From positions 1 through 20,804 of IMG/VR virus record IMGVR_UViG_3300030116_001630: DNA of 20,804 nt; one strand, written 5' to 3'. The position numbers and the translations under genes were made by a program. Position 1 is the stretch's first letter; each line of letters begins with the position of its first letter. Below are positions 1 through 6,502 of this stretch, piece after piece. The notes under the pieces are model-generated. The model made no database searches and was not told the origin of the DNA. It worked only from the letters and a program-made list of their open reading frames with translations. This DNA comes from a virus.

Positions 1-656
1 TTTGTTGTGCTACCTGTCGCGTTAACTATAAATTGATGGTTAGAGCCACCTGTATGATATGAATTATGGCGAGAGTATCCTTGACCTGTATCAACTAAAA
101 AGTCTGTGTTGAATCCTTGAACAGAACTTGCACCGAACGCAGAGCTGTTGCTATTAATCAATACTGGGCCGGAGGTAATATTGTCTGCTGTCACTCCGCT
201 CGCGAAAGTGGCGCTTTTGTCCGATAGATTGAGGGACAGGATGTCGTTTGAGGAAGTGGGTGAATTAGTTTTACCAAAGAACAGACCATTCGCGTTATTG
301 ACTATGTACGCATCTAAGTCTGTGCCTGCTGTGTCGACGAAATACAATCGCGGGAAATCACCGCTTATTGTCACTGTGCCTGTCAAACTAGGGCTTGCAA
401 GCGGGGCTTTAGTGGCAATGGAGTTTGTTATAGTAGTAGAAAAGTTAGCGTCGTCCCCGATTGCTGCGGCTAGTTCATTAAGGGTGTCCAACGCTCCAGG
501 GGCGGAGTCGATCGTAGCGTCAATGGCTGCTTTTACAAAGGCAGTAGTAGCGATCCTTGTGGTGTTATTACCTGCAGATTGCGTAGTCGTAGTCGGATTA
601 CCACCTAGATTGATGTCATCCGCTATTACGTTACTGGTTACCTTAGTATTTGCCAC
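1..656 (-). CDS. Second tail fibre protein, N-terminal part (runs off the left edge)
   Basis: This is a tail-fibre-type protein of which 218 full codons are visible. It starts with GTG at 656-654, whose first base is the last base of the upstream gene's TAG stop. A strong GGAGGAGG ribosome site (668-661) lies 4 bases before the GTG, inside the upstream gene. The N-terminus (about residues 1-95) closely matches the neighbouring 727-aa fibre: a conserved GNPTTTTQSAGNN block, an IATTAFV segment, an SAPGALDTLNELAAAIGDD helix, then PSLTGTVTISG, which looks like the start of a beta-rich shaft. Blocks of this kind are widespread in phage fibres and probably attach the fibre to the tail or start trimerisation. 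The receptor-binding end is outside the window, so its tip and any S74 chaperone domain cannot be judged. A fibre role is well supported by the shared N-terminus; the partner it docks to is unknown. Confidence 0.85.
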   Translation of the reverse strand, partial: MANTKVTSNVIADDINLGGNPTTTTQSAGNNTTRIATTAFVKAAIDATIDSAPGALDTLNELAAAIGDDANFSTTITNSIATKAPLASPSLTGTVTISGDFPRLYFVDTAGTDLDAYIVNNANGLFFGKTNSPTSSNDILSLNLSDKSATFASGVTADNITSGPVLINSNSSAFGASSVQGFNTDFLVDTGQGYSRHNSYHTGGSNHQFIVNATGSTT

Positions 657-2839
657 TATGCCTCCTCCAACGCTTCTATCCTAGTTTTAAGCGCATCGTT
701 TTCTTCTTTTAGTTCTTTTATTGCGCCTACTAATCTAGTTATCATTTCGTTGGCAGTATAAGAAACGGTCTGATACTTAGGATCACCTACTTTAACGTAG
801 CTAGCTCCATCATCTATATCTTGTTGTGTATACAACGCATCTTTTTCTACATCGACTAGATTAGGCATTTTTTCTTGTATTTCATGGGCTATAAACCCTA
901 CAAAATCTCGCGTTGGTTTACCGAAACCCGCTTTGTATTTATACAGCCTGGGTCGCAACGAAGTGATAACGTCTAACGAGCCTGTCAAATCACGTATTTG
1001 TTTTTTCTTTCTATAGTCTGAGTTGTTATGAAAACTTAAACCTGACGAATCTCCTTTTACTGTTCCTTCTGCAGTTGAATTTGTTCTGTATTGCAATAAT
1101 GCTACTGTGCCGCTGGCAGTTTTATTATTAACAAGAATAATTTCTGCACCAAAACTGTTATAGTTTGTATCAATAAAAAGACGACCAGTGCCGCCATAAA
1201 ATTGTAATCCATCAGTGCTATTATAACTGTGGTCACCTACTTTAAGATTATTATCATAAAGAGCCATACCATAAGTTCTAGAGCTAGAACTAGTAATAAC
1301 GTTTGTATACCATGTGTATGATCCATACTCATAGAATTCCATATAGTTTGTATTACCAGTTACAGTACCATTTGCACTTTGAGAGCCTCTCATGATAATT
1401 CTATGATTAGCATCAGCGCCTTCTAGTATCAAAGTACCTGCTGCCCTAACAGTTGCAGCTGCGCTATTGGTTGCAGACTGGCCAACTCTTAATACATTGT
1501 TAGCATCTATTTGTAGTCTTGCTGTTCCATTTAACTCCCATATATGTACTCCAGGAGTGTTGTACATGAGATTAGAGCCAGCGGCTCTTATCCAATTAGA
1601 TGTATTATTGGTGGGTGTTCCGGTGCTACCAAATACCATTCGTACATCTGATGCACCTCTTAATTCTGCATACCCATTAGAGCGATTTATTTTAAAAGTT
1701 TCTGAATAAGAAATTGTGTCGCCAGCAGAAGATCCAGTAGTAGCTTGTCTTAGTGTAAAGTCTCCAGAAGCTGCAAAACTCAATATAGCAGATCCAGCTC
1801 CTCCTTCTTGATACTTCCAGTTGCCCGAATTGTAGTACATATTGTACCCAACATATGCACCACTTGTACCAACGCCAATAAGATTGCCACCATTTACACT
1901 TAACATCTCTCCTAGACCGCTATGTGCGGGGGGAACAACCCCTATACCAACCCCGTCATTTTGTATTACCAAATCATCGCTCATTGTGGAACCACCCGAT
2001 ATGAGTATTCCTTGAGCGTCATTAGCTCTAATTCTTCCTATAGTGCTTCCATTACCTTTGAATAATATTGCTGGTACTTGACTTCCTGATGAAGTATCTA
2101 AATCTTCAATAACAAGCTCACAATCTGCATCGCCGTTATCAGAATTTCCCTCAATGTGTAATTTGGCATCTACATTCGCGGTGCCAATGCCAATCTTGCC
2201 ATTCGTGTCAATATGAAAGCGGTTTGCGTTAGATGCGTCTTTATCTATGATTGAAAAAGCACTTGCATTTGTTGACTGTAATCTAAAGTTCTTGCCGTTG
2301 CTGCAAACAAAATCGAGTTCAGCAGATGAAGCATTAACTAGTCTTAAATTATTTGCAGAAGTACTGGTATCTCCTATTGAAACTCTTCCGTTAGAAGAGA
2401 TGGCTAGATGAGTATTTTGACCTCCCCCTCCTAAAAGTAGTGATTGTCCAGAGTTTGAATAAACTCTTCCACCTGATCCCGTTCCCTGTACAGTTACTCC
2501 TCCAGCTCCTGTTTCAAGAACTGTAATTGTTGGATTAGCGGCTGTTTGTAGTGTTAGATTACCAGTCATAGTGCCACCAGAAAGGTTTAACTTAGTGGCT
2601 ATCGCGTTGTTAACAGTGGTTGTAAACGACGGGTCATCATTAAGAGCAGCTGCGATCTCATCAAGAGTATCTAATGTGCCTGGGGCAGAGTTTATAAGAT
2701 TATTTATTGCAGTCGTAACAAAAGCCGTGGTCGCAATACGTGTAGTATTGTTACCTGCGGACTGAGTTGTAGTGGTTGGGTTACCCGCTAGGGCTACGTC
2801 ATCTACTATTAACTCACTTTGTACTTTTGTTGTTGCCAT
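656..2839 (-). CDS. Tail fibre with C-terminal S74 intramolecular chaperone (727 aa)
   Basis: This is a receptor-binding fibre that probably trimerises and then matures by self-cleavage. Residues about 1-95 are the N-terminal block shared with the next fibre gene. The middle is a Gly/Ser/Asn-rich beta shaft with a GIGTANVDAKLHIEG motif near residues 215-230, of the sort common in S74 fibres. The C-terminus is a peptidase_S74/endosialidase chaperone domain: NSDYRKKKQIRDL, then LRPRLYKYK, then GFIAHEIQEKMPNLV, ending in a predicted coiled coil (KELKEENDALKTRIEALEEA). By family knowledge, cleavage occurs just before the catalytic Ser, here Ser607 (codon 1021-1019) followed by Asp608, which would release about 121 residues. 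The ATG overlaps the stop of the upstream 118-aa gene (TAATG), with a GGAG site at 2854-2851. The receptor is unknown. Confidence 0.92.
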   Translation of the reverse strand: MATTKVQSELIVDDVALAGNPTTTTQSAGNNTTRIATTAFVTTAINNLINSAPGTLDTLDEIAAALNDDPSFTTTVNNAIATKLNLSGGTMTGNLTLQTAANPTITVLETGAGGVTVQGTGSGGRVYSNSGQSLLLGGGGQNTHLAISSNGRVSIGDTSTSANNLRLVNASSAELDFVCSNGKNFRLQSTNASAFSIIDKDASNANRFHIDTNGKIGIGTANVDAKLHIEGNSDNGDADCELVIEDLDTSSGSQVPAILFKGNGSTIGRIRANDAQGILISGGSTMSDDLVIQNDGVGIGVVPPAHSGLGEMLSVNGGNLIGVGTSGAYVGYNMYYNSGNWKYQEGGAGSAILSFAASGDFTLRQATTGSSAGDTISYSETFKINRSNGYAELRGASDVRMVFGSTGTPTNNTSNWIRAAGSNLMYNTPGVHIWELNGTARLQIDANNVLRVGQSATNSAAATVRAAGTLILEGADANHRIIMRGSQSANGTVTGNTNYMEFYEYGSYTWYTNVITSSSSRTYGMALYDNNLKVGDHSYNSTDGLQFYGGTGRLFIDTNYNSFGAEIILVNNKTASGTVALLQYRTNSTAEGTVKGDSSGLSFHNNSDYRKKKQIRDLTGSLDVITSLRPRLYKYKAGFGKPTRDFVGFIAHEIQEKMPNLVDVEKDALYTQQDIDDGASYVKVGDPKYQTVSYTANEMITRLVGAIKELKEENDALKTRIEALEEA
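661..670 (-). promoter_or_regulatory. Strong ribosome site encoded in the 727-aa fibre's last codons
   Basis: TTGGAGGAGG, read in frame as Leu-Glu-Glu of ALEEA, lies 4 bases before the GTG start of the second fibre, which shares one base with the TAG stop. The strong site probably compensates for the GTG start. Confidence 0.8.
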
Positions 2840-3195
2840 TATTCAATTTTCTCCAACGAGCCATCCCACGGATCTGGCATCGGGTCTTGATTTGACCACG
2901 CACGCACTGCGTCAATAAATGTAGTCATAGTTGTAAGAGCAGAGCCACCCTCCCTTGTTATGTTACTTTGTTTCCAAAGCGGATAACTTTTGAGGATATG
3001 CTGCTCTGCAAACCAGTTTATATCCACTTGTTCCCAAGTGACTGTAATCGTGTCTTTAACAAGTATTGGTTCGCCTGTAGGAAATCCGTTCTCATCAAAC
3101 TCATACACATTTTTAAGCTCTTCAAATTCTTGTCGTGTTGGGTACCTACCAACCGCTGGGCGCTGTAAAATCATTTCATCATCTTTTATCCACAT
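2839..3195 (-). CDS. Small protein between fibre genes, possible fibre-assembly chaperone (118 aa)
   Basis: This is an acidic, Trp-rich 118-aa protein with no signal peptide or membrane segment. It begins MWIKDDEMILQRPAVGRYPT and ends in WDGSLEKIE. A middle segment reads ITVTWEQVDINWFAEQ, followed by YPLWKQSNI and a helix with MTTFIDAVRAW. I do not recognise a named domain with certainty. Its size, acidic character and position directly before a large fibre gene resemble small tail-fibre assembly proteins of other phages, which chaperone fibre folding and are sometimes virion components. That role is inferred from context. The ATG follows a GGGGGG run just after the upstream stop; another ATG four bases earlier is in a different frame. 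Its last codons TTG GAG AAA carry the ribosome site for the 727-aa fibre. Confidence 0.8.
   Translation of the reverse strand: MWIKDDEMILQRPAVGRYPTRQEFEELKNVYEFDENGFPTGEPILVKDTITVTWEQVDINWFAEQHILKSYPLWKQSNITREGGSALTTMTTFIDAVRAWSNQDPMPDPWDGSLEKIE
2851..2856 (-). promoter_or_regulatory. Ribosome site encoded in the 118-aa gene's last codons
   Basis: TTGGAG, read in frame as Leu-Glu of SLEKIE, lies 11 bases before the overlapping ATG of the 727-aa fibre (TAATG). Confidence 0.7.
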
Positions 3196-3205
3196 ACATG
3201 CCCCC

Positions 3206-3949
3206 CTAACGATCAGTCGCGGAACTGGTACCAGTTCTACCGTGTATAATTAACTGACCACCAGTAACCGTAAGTCTGCTTTTACTAGATGCTCCACCGC
3301 CATGATTTATTAATCGTAAAAATCTACCCCCTGAATAGCTATTTCCTTGAAAATTGCCCAGACAAAAAATCTGACTGTAAAGCCTACCGCCGTAATTTTG
3401 CCCAGATATTTTTATATTTTGATTTGCACTACTATGCTCGAAAATAGTTCTAGCTTGAGTGTAATTAACAGTCGCGCCTGAGTATTGATACTGGTGGTGT
3501 GCTCCATATTGTTGTGTCAACAATGCGATATGCGCATAATTTGTTCCAACTCCTGGGTGCGGCCCATCGCCAACGTGAATATCCATATAAAGAGACATCA
3601 TAGTACCGTAGTCATTTAGAGGCGTGCCATTGCTTGGGCTAGCACCAGTCCCTCTTCTACCGCTATTTGTATCATAAGTATAATTATACCAAGCGCCTGG
3701 AGTCGGTGGCATTTCTATCATTTCAAAGTCATAGCTCCATCCAGAACCACCAACGTTATTATGGTATGACGAATCTGCATAATCTGCAGCTGCACTAAAT
3801 GTTTTACTAGAAGCAGTAGAGTCGTCGGTATATCTTGGCGCAATTTCAACTATATTATCCCACGACACGGGGTTACCGCTGGTGTCACACAGCTGAGACA
3901 CTAAATTAAAATCTCTAAATTCTTTATTAGTGCTTGATTTAATCGCCAT
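3206..3949 (-). CDS. Uncharacterised adsorption-module protein (247 aa)
   Basis: I recognise no named domain here. The protein is rich in Gly, Ser, Tyr and His, and its C-terminal third looks like beta strands and loops (SGQNYGGRLYSQIF, GGRFLRLINHGGG, SRLTVTGGQLIIHG). The middle is aromatic (PGAWYNYTYDTN, YGAHHQYQYSG). It has no signal peptide, transmembrane segment or coiled coil. It lies between a 698-aa fibre and a probable fibre chaperone, and its ATG overlaps the fibre's stop (TAATG). A secondary fibre, a fibre-tip or receptor-binding subunit, or a small structural protein are all plausible. A carbohydrate-binding role would suit the aromatic, His-rich composition but cannot be shown from the sequence. 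The gene is certain; its function is not. Confidence 0.78.
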   Translation of the reverse strand: MAIKSSTNKEFRDFNLVSQLCDTSGNPVSWDNIVEIAPRYTDDSTASSKTFSAAADYADSSYHNNVGGSGWSYDFEMIEMPPTPGAWYNYTYDTNSGRRGTGASPSNGTPLNDYGTMMSLYMDIHVGDGPHPGVGTNYAHIALLTQQYGAHHQYQYSGATVNYTQARTIFEHSSANQNIKISGQNYGGRLYSQIFCLGNFQGNSYSGGRFLRLINHGGGASSKSRLTVTGGQLIIHGRTGTSSATDR

Positions 3950-6045
3950 TAGTCTATTTCCTCCAAGGCAAACTTATACTTTTTGCCTGACTTATTGTTT
4001 ATTATATATAAATTTTCGTCTCCTTCCTGAATTGTCCAGTTACCACTAGTGCCATCCACGTCATTCTTAGAGCCTTCGTTACTTAAATGTAAGTCCGTGG
4101 TGTATAAGTTGCGCCATCTACTAGAGCTAGTACCGAGATCGTAAGTGTTATCAGCTCCAGGATTTACATTAGCTGATACACTTAGCTGTGTTGTGCTTAA
4201 AAATGCTTTCTGTAGACCGCCTGCTACAAATCCAAGATTATCTGAGGCTGGTCGATACACTCCGGTATTTGGATCATTAACAAATGCAAATGTGGGTAGG
4301 GCTGCCGTTCCGTTCGCGCCTTTAAGTTGACCTCCAGAAGTAATAGCAAGCACAGTGGTATCCATAGAACTGGAGATTCCTGTTCTGAATATGAAGCCCT
4401 GACCTACTGTATTATGGTCAATGTAAGCATCACCACTAGATTTGAATCTTATGTTGTTTTCTGAAAAGTGACTATTATTGTTGCCGACATTTACTTGCGT
4501 ACTAAAGTCACCTGTGCCGGCAACATTTAAATTTCCAGTAACATCTAATGGACTAGTTAGAATCATTTTTGATCCATCGTAGTCAAATCGCGCACCATAG
4601 TCGCTAGTATCACCATCAGTGGCATGGAAATCTAGATAACGGCCTATTTCTAAAACGCCATTTGAAGCCACCTCTGGAAGAACACCCCACCGGTTGCCAC
4701 TTACGCTCTGAGTTGTAGTAATACCGTTTAAAGTGCCTATATTCGTAAGATTTCTTGAGGAATCAATTACCACAGTGCCATTCATACTTAGACTAGCACT
4801 AGCACCAACTATAAGATTCATCCCTGTAGAGGTTGAAAGGCCTCCTGCCGCAGTTTCGGCAACTGGTGAGTCATCATAATAAAGGACCACCGCTCCATCA
4901 TCATTACATATAATTGAATGCTCACCACTCTTAGCTTGTATTATGATGTTGTTGTTATCGTCATCATCTACATTATTTCTTATAAATAGAGCACCTTTAT
5001 TATTATCTATATAAGAGTGGGTGCCATTATGATAAACCTCTAAATCCCCGCCTGTACCAACTTTAAGTTTAGCGTTATCTGGTAAACTGAGATGACTAGA
5101 TACCTTGGCTTCACCAACAATATCTACAGGTACGCTAGGAGTTGCAGTACCCAGACCCACTCGAGAATTTGCGTGATCGACTACAAAAGTAGGCGAGTCA
5201 AAAGCTACGTTGTTAGAACCTACAGTTAGAGACCCAGGGAGTGTAATGTTGCCCGTAAGTTTGGCACTGGTAACTGTGCCATCGCTTGGTGTGCCTATGT
5301 TTACAGGGTTTATGGTGTATACCGTTACAGTACGCCCTACAACTACGCCGGTATCGAACGTAAGTATGTTTGAACTTAGACTGTAAGAACTTTGGTTTTG
5401 AAACACCCCGTCTATGAAAGCGAGTACGTTAGTCTCTCCGCCAGGAGAGTCAGAAAGGGTGAACGCAGTTTGGTTGCTGGTGGCTGTAAATGTATCGACA
5501 GTAAGATTAGAGCTTTGGAGGTTTATTAAGTTGTCAACTATGACCTCTATCTTAGTGCCGTTTGTTGGGGCTGCGTCAAAAGTAAGAGTGGATCCACTAA
5601 AACTAAACGTGTCATGGTGCTGCATGACACCATCTAAGAACACCATAGCGTTAGCTTCTACACCAGGATCTACACCAATATCGTAGTCGGTTGCACTAGA
5701 TGCTGCAGTAGCGTTATAAACAGTTTGATTAGCAGACTTAGCTGCAATGTTTTCTTGTATAGAAGTAACAAAACCCGCGGTAACACGGCCCTCGGCTGCG
5801 TCACCCGAACTAAAAGCACGAGCTGTAGTGCTTTCTTGTGCTCTAACAACAGTTAAAGTGTTGCTACTTCTAGCAGTACACTTTACTATCTCATTGTTAC
5901 TGCCATCATCAAGAGTAACGAGAAAGAACTCTCCCGCACCGGGATCAGGGAATACGGAGCCATCCACCACGCTGAGTGATGTAGCGCTGTTGCTGACACT
6001 AGAGGACAGCGTAGTCTTGGCATTGTTCTTATAAACAATTCCCAT
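3949..6045 (-). CDS. Tail fibre protein with marine-phage-type C-terminus (698 aa)
   Basis: This is a large fibre-type virion protein. Residues about 1-95 form a beta-rich N-terminal unit (SSSVSNSATSLSVVDGS, FFLVTLDDGSNNEIVKCT, RAFSSGDAAEGRVTAGF). Two related 55-65 residue modules follow at about 106-170 and 191-245, each carrying an FxDGVxQ core (MVFLDGVMQHHDTFSFSG and LAFIDGVFQNQSSYSLSS). The shaft has a SRVGLGTATPSVPVDIVGEA motif and mixed beta repeats. The last 72 residues hold NPGADNTYDLGTSSSRWRNL, DLHLSNEG, NWTIQEGDENLYIINN and KKYKFALEEID, a C-terminal arrangement I associate with cyanophage and other marine-phage fibres. No S74 domain is present. The ATG has an AAGGAG site 9 bases upstream in the short gap after the 141-aa gene. 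The LEE codons at the C-terminus form the ribosome site of the next gene. Confidence 0.88.
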   Translation of the reverse strand: MGIVYKNNAKTTLSSSVSNSATSLSVVDGSVFPDPGAGEFFLVTLDDGSNNEIVKCTARSSNTLTVVRAQESTTARAFSSGDAAEGRVTAGFVTSIQENIAAKSANQTVYNATAASSATDYDIGVDPGVEANAMVFLDGVMQHHDTFSFSGSTLTFDAAPTNGTKIEVIVDNLINLQSSNLTVDTFTATSNQTAFTLSDSPGGETNVLAFIDGVFQNQSSYSLSSNILTFDTGVVVGRTVTVYTINPVNIGTPSDGTVTSAKLTGNITLPGSLTVGSNNVAFDSPTFVVDHANSRVGLGTATPSVPVDIVGEAKVSSHLSLPDNAKLKVGTGGDLEVYHNGTHSYIDNNKGALFIRNNVDDDDNNNIIIQAKSGEHSIICNDDGAVVLYYDDSPVAETAAGGLSTSTGMNLIVGASASLSMNGTVVIDSSRNLTNIGTLNGITTTQSVSGNRWGVLPEVASNGVLEIGRYLDFHATDGDTSDYGARFDYDGSKMILTSPLDVTGNLNVAGTGDFSTQVNVGNNNSHFSENNIRFKSSGDAYIDHNTVGQGFIFRTGISSSMDTTVLAITSGGQLKGANGTAALPTFAFVNDPNTGVYRPASDNLGFVAGGLQKAFLSTTQLSVSANVNPGADNTYDLGTSSSRWRNLYTTDLHLSNEGSKNDVDGTSGNWTIQEGDENLYIINNKSGKKYKFALEEID
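3960..3966 (-). promoter_or_regulatory. Ribosome site encoded in the 698-aa fibre's last codons
   Basis: TTGGAGG, read in frame as Leu-Glu-Glu of the fibre's C-terminal ALEEID, lies 10 bases before the overlapping ATG of the 247-aa gene (TAATG at 3951-3947). Confidence 0.75.
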
Positions 6046-6068
6046 AGCTCAGTCTCCTTAAAAAAACT

Positions 6069-6494
6069 TTATGAAACTGTAACTGTCCAGGTAATTGTCA
6101 TTGAATCCGCACTCCCTTTGTTTACTACAGAAAATACTGTTCTACATAGCATAGTTCCGCCAGAAGAAGCATTTAACAAAGCTGCTTCTGTGACTGCGCC
6201 TGTACCAGTTCCTGCAGCAAAAGTTGCGACATAAGTAACTACCGCTCCAGATACGTTAGTACTAGTAAGAGAAACTCTACCTAGTTCTGTACCTAATGCG
6301 GTTTGCGAAGCTGCAGCTGCTGTAGTACCACTACCGATAGCCATGTGCGACATAGCTGTGGCTGTAGCATCTTTCATTCTAGAAGCTACGTAACCTTTAC
6401 CTGCCGTTACGACTAAGTTATCTACCTCTTGAACTGTTTTTCCATTTAGGGCAATTGCTAATTTACCCTTTAATTTCAAATCATCGTTTATCAT
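6069..6494 (-). CDS. Small beta-rich virion/fibre-associated protein (141 aa)
   Basis: This is a Thr/Ala/Ser-rich protein without charge-rich or membrane segments. It begins with MINDDLKLKGKLAIALNGKT and continues with VVTAGKGYVASRMKD, SHMAIGSGTTAAAASQTALG, then a beta-rich half (VTYVATFAAGTGTGAVTEAA, GGTMLCRTVFSV, ADSMTITWTVTVS). The order IGSGTTA..TALGTE..R..LT, AGTGTGA(V/I)TEA, GGTML.RTVF..V matches a family of short phage proteins that I have seen among tail and fibre genes, usually left unnamed or called tail fibre proteins. A perfect AGGAGG ribosome site sits 5 bases before the ATG, the strongest in this module, which suggests high expression, for example of a multi-copy virion component. 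Its structural role is inferred from family and position. Confidence 0.8.
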   Translation of the reverse strand: MINDDLKLKGKLAIALNGKTVQEVDNLVVTAGKGYVASRMKDATATAMSHMAIGSGTTAAAASQTALGTELGRVSLTSTNVSGAVVTYVATFAAGTGTGAVTEAALLNASSGGTMLCRTVFSVVNKGSADSMTITWTVTVS

Positions 6495-6502
6495 TGGACC
6501 TC

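Noticed and set aside
148-684. Long plus-strand open frame opposite the partial fibre gene
   Set aside because: It is antisense to a fibre frame with a strong ribosome site, has no recognisable protein features, and reflects the low-stop composition of Thr/Ala-rich fibre DNA. The same applies to the other plus-strand frames of 60-120 codons across the window.
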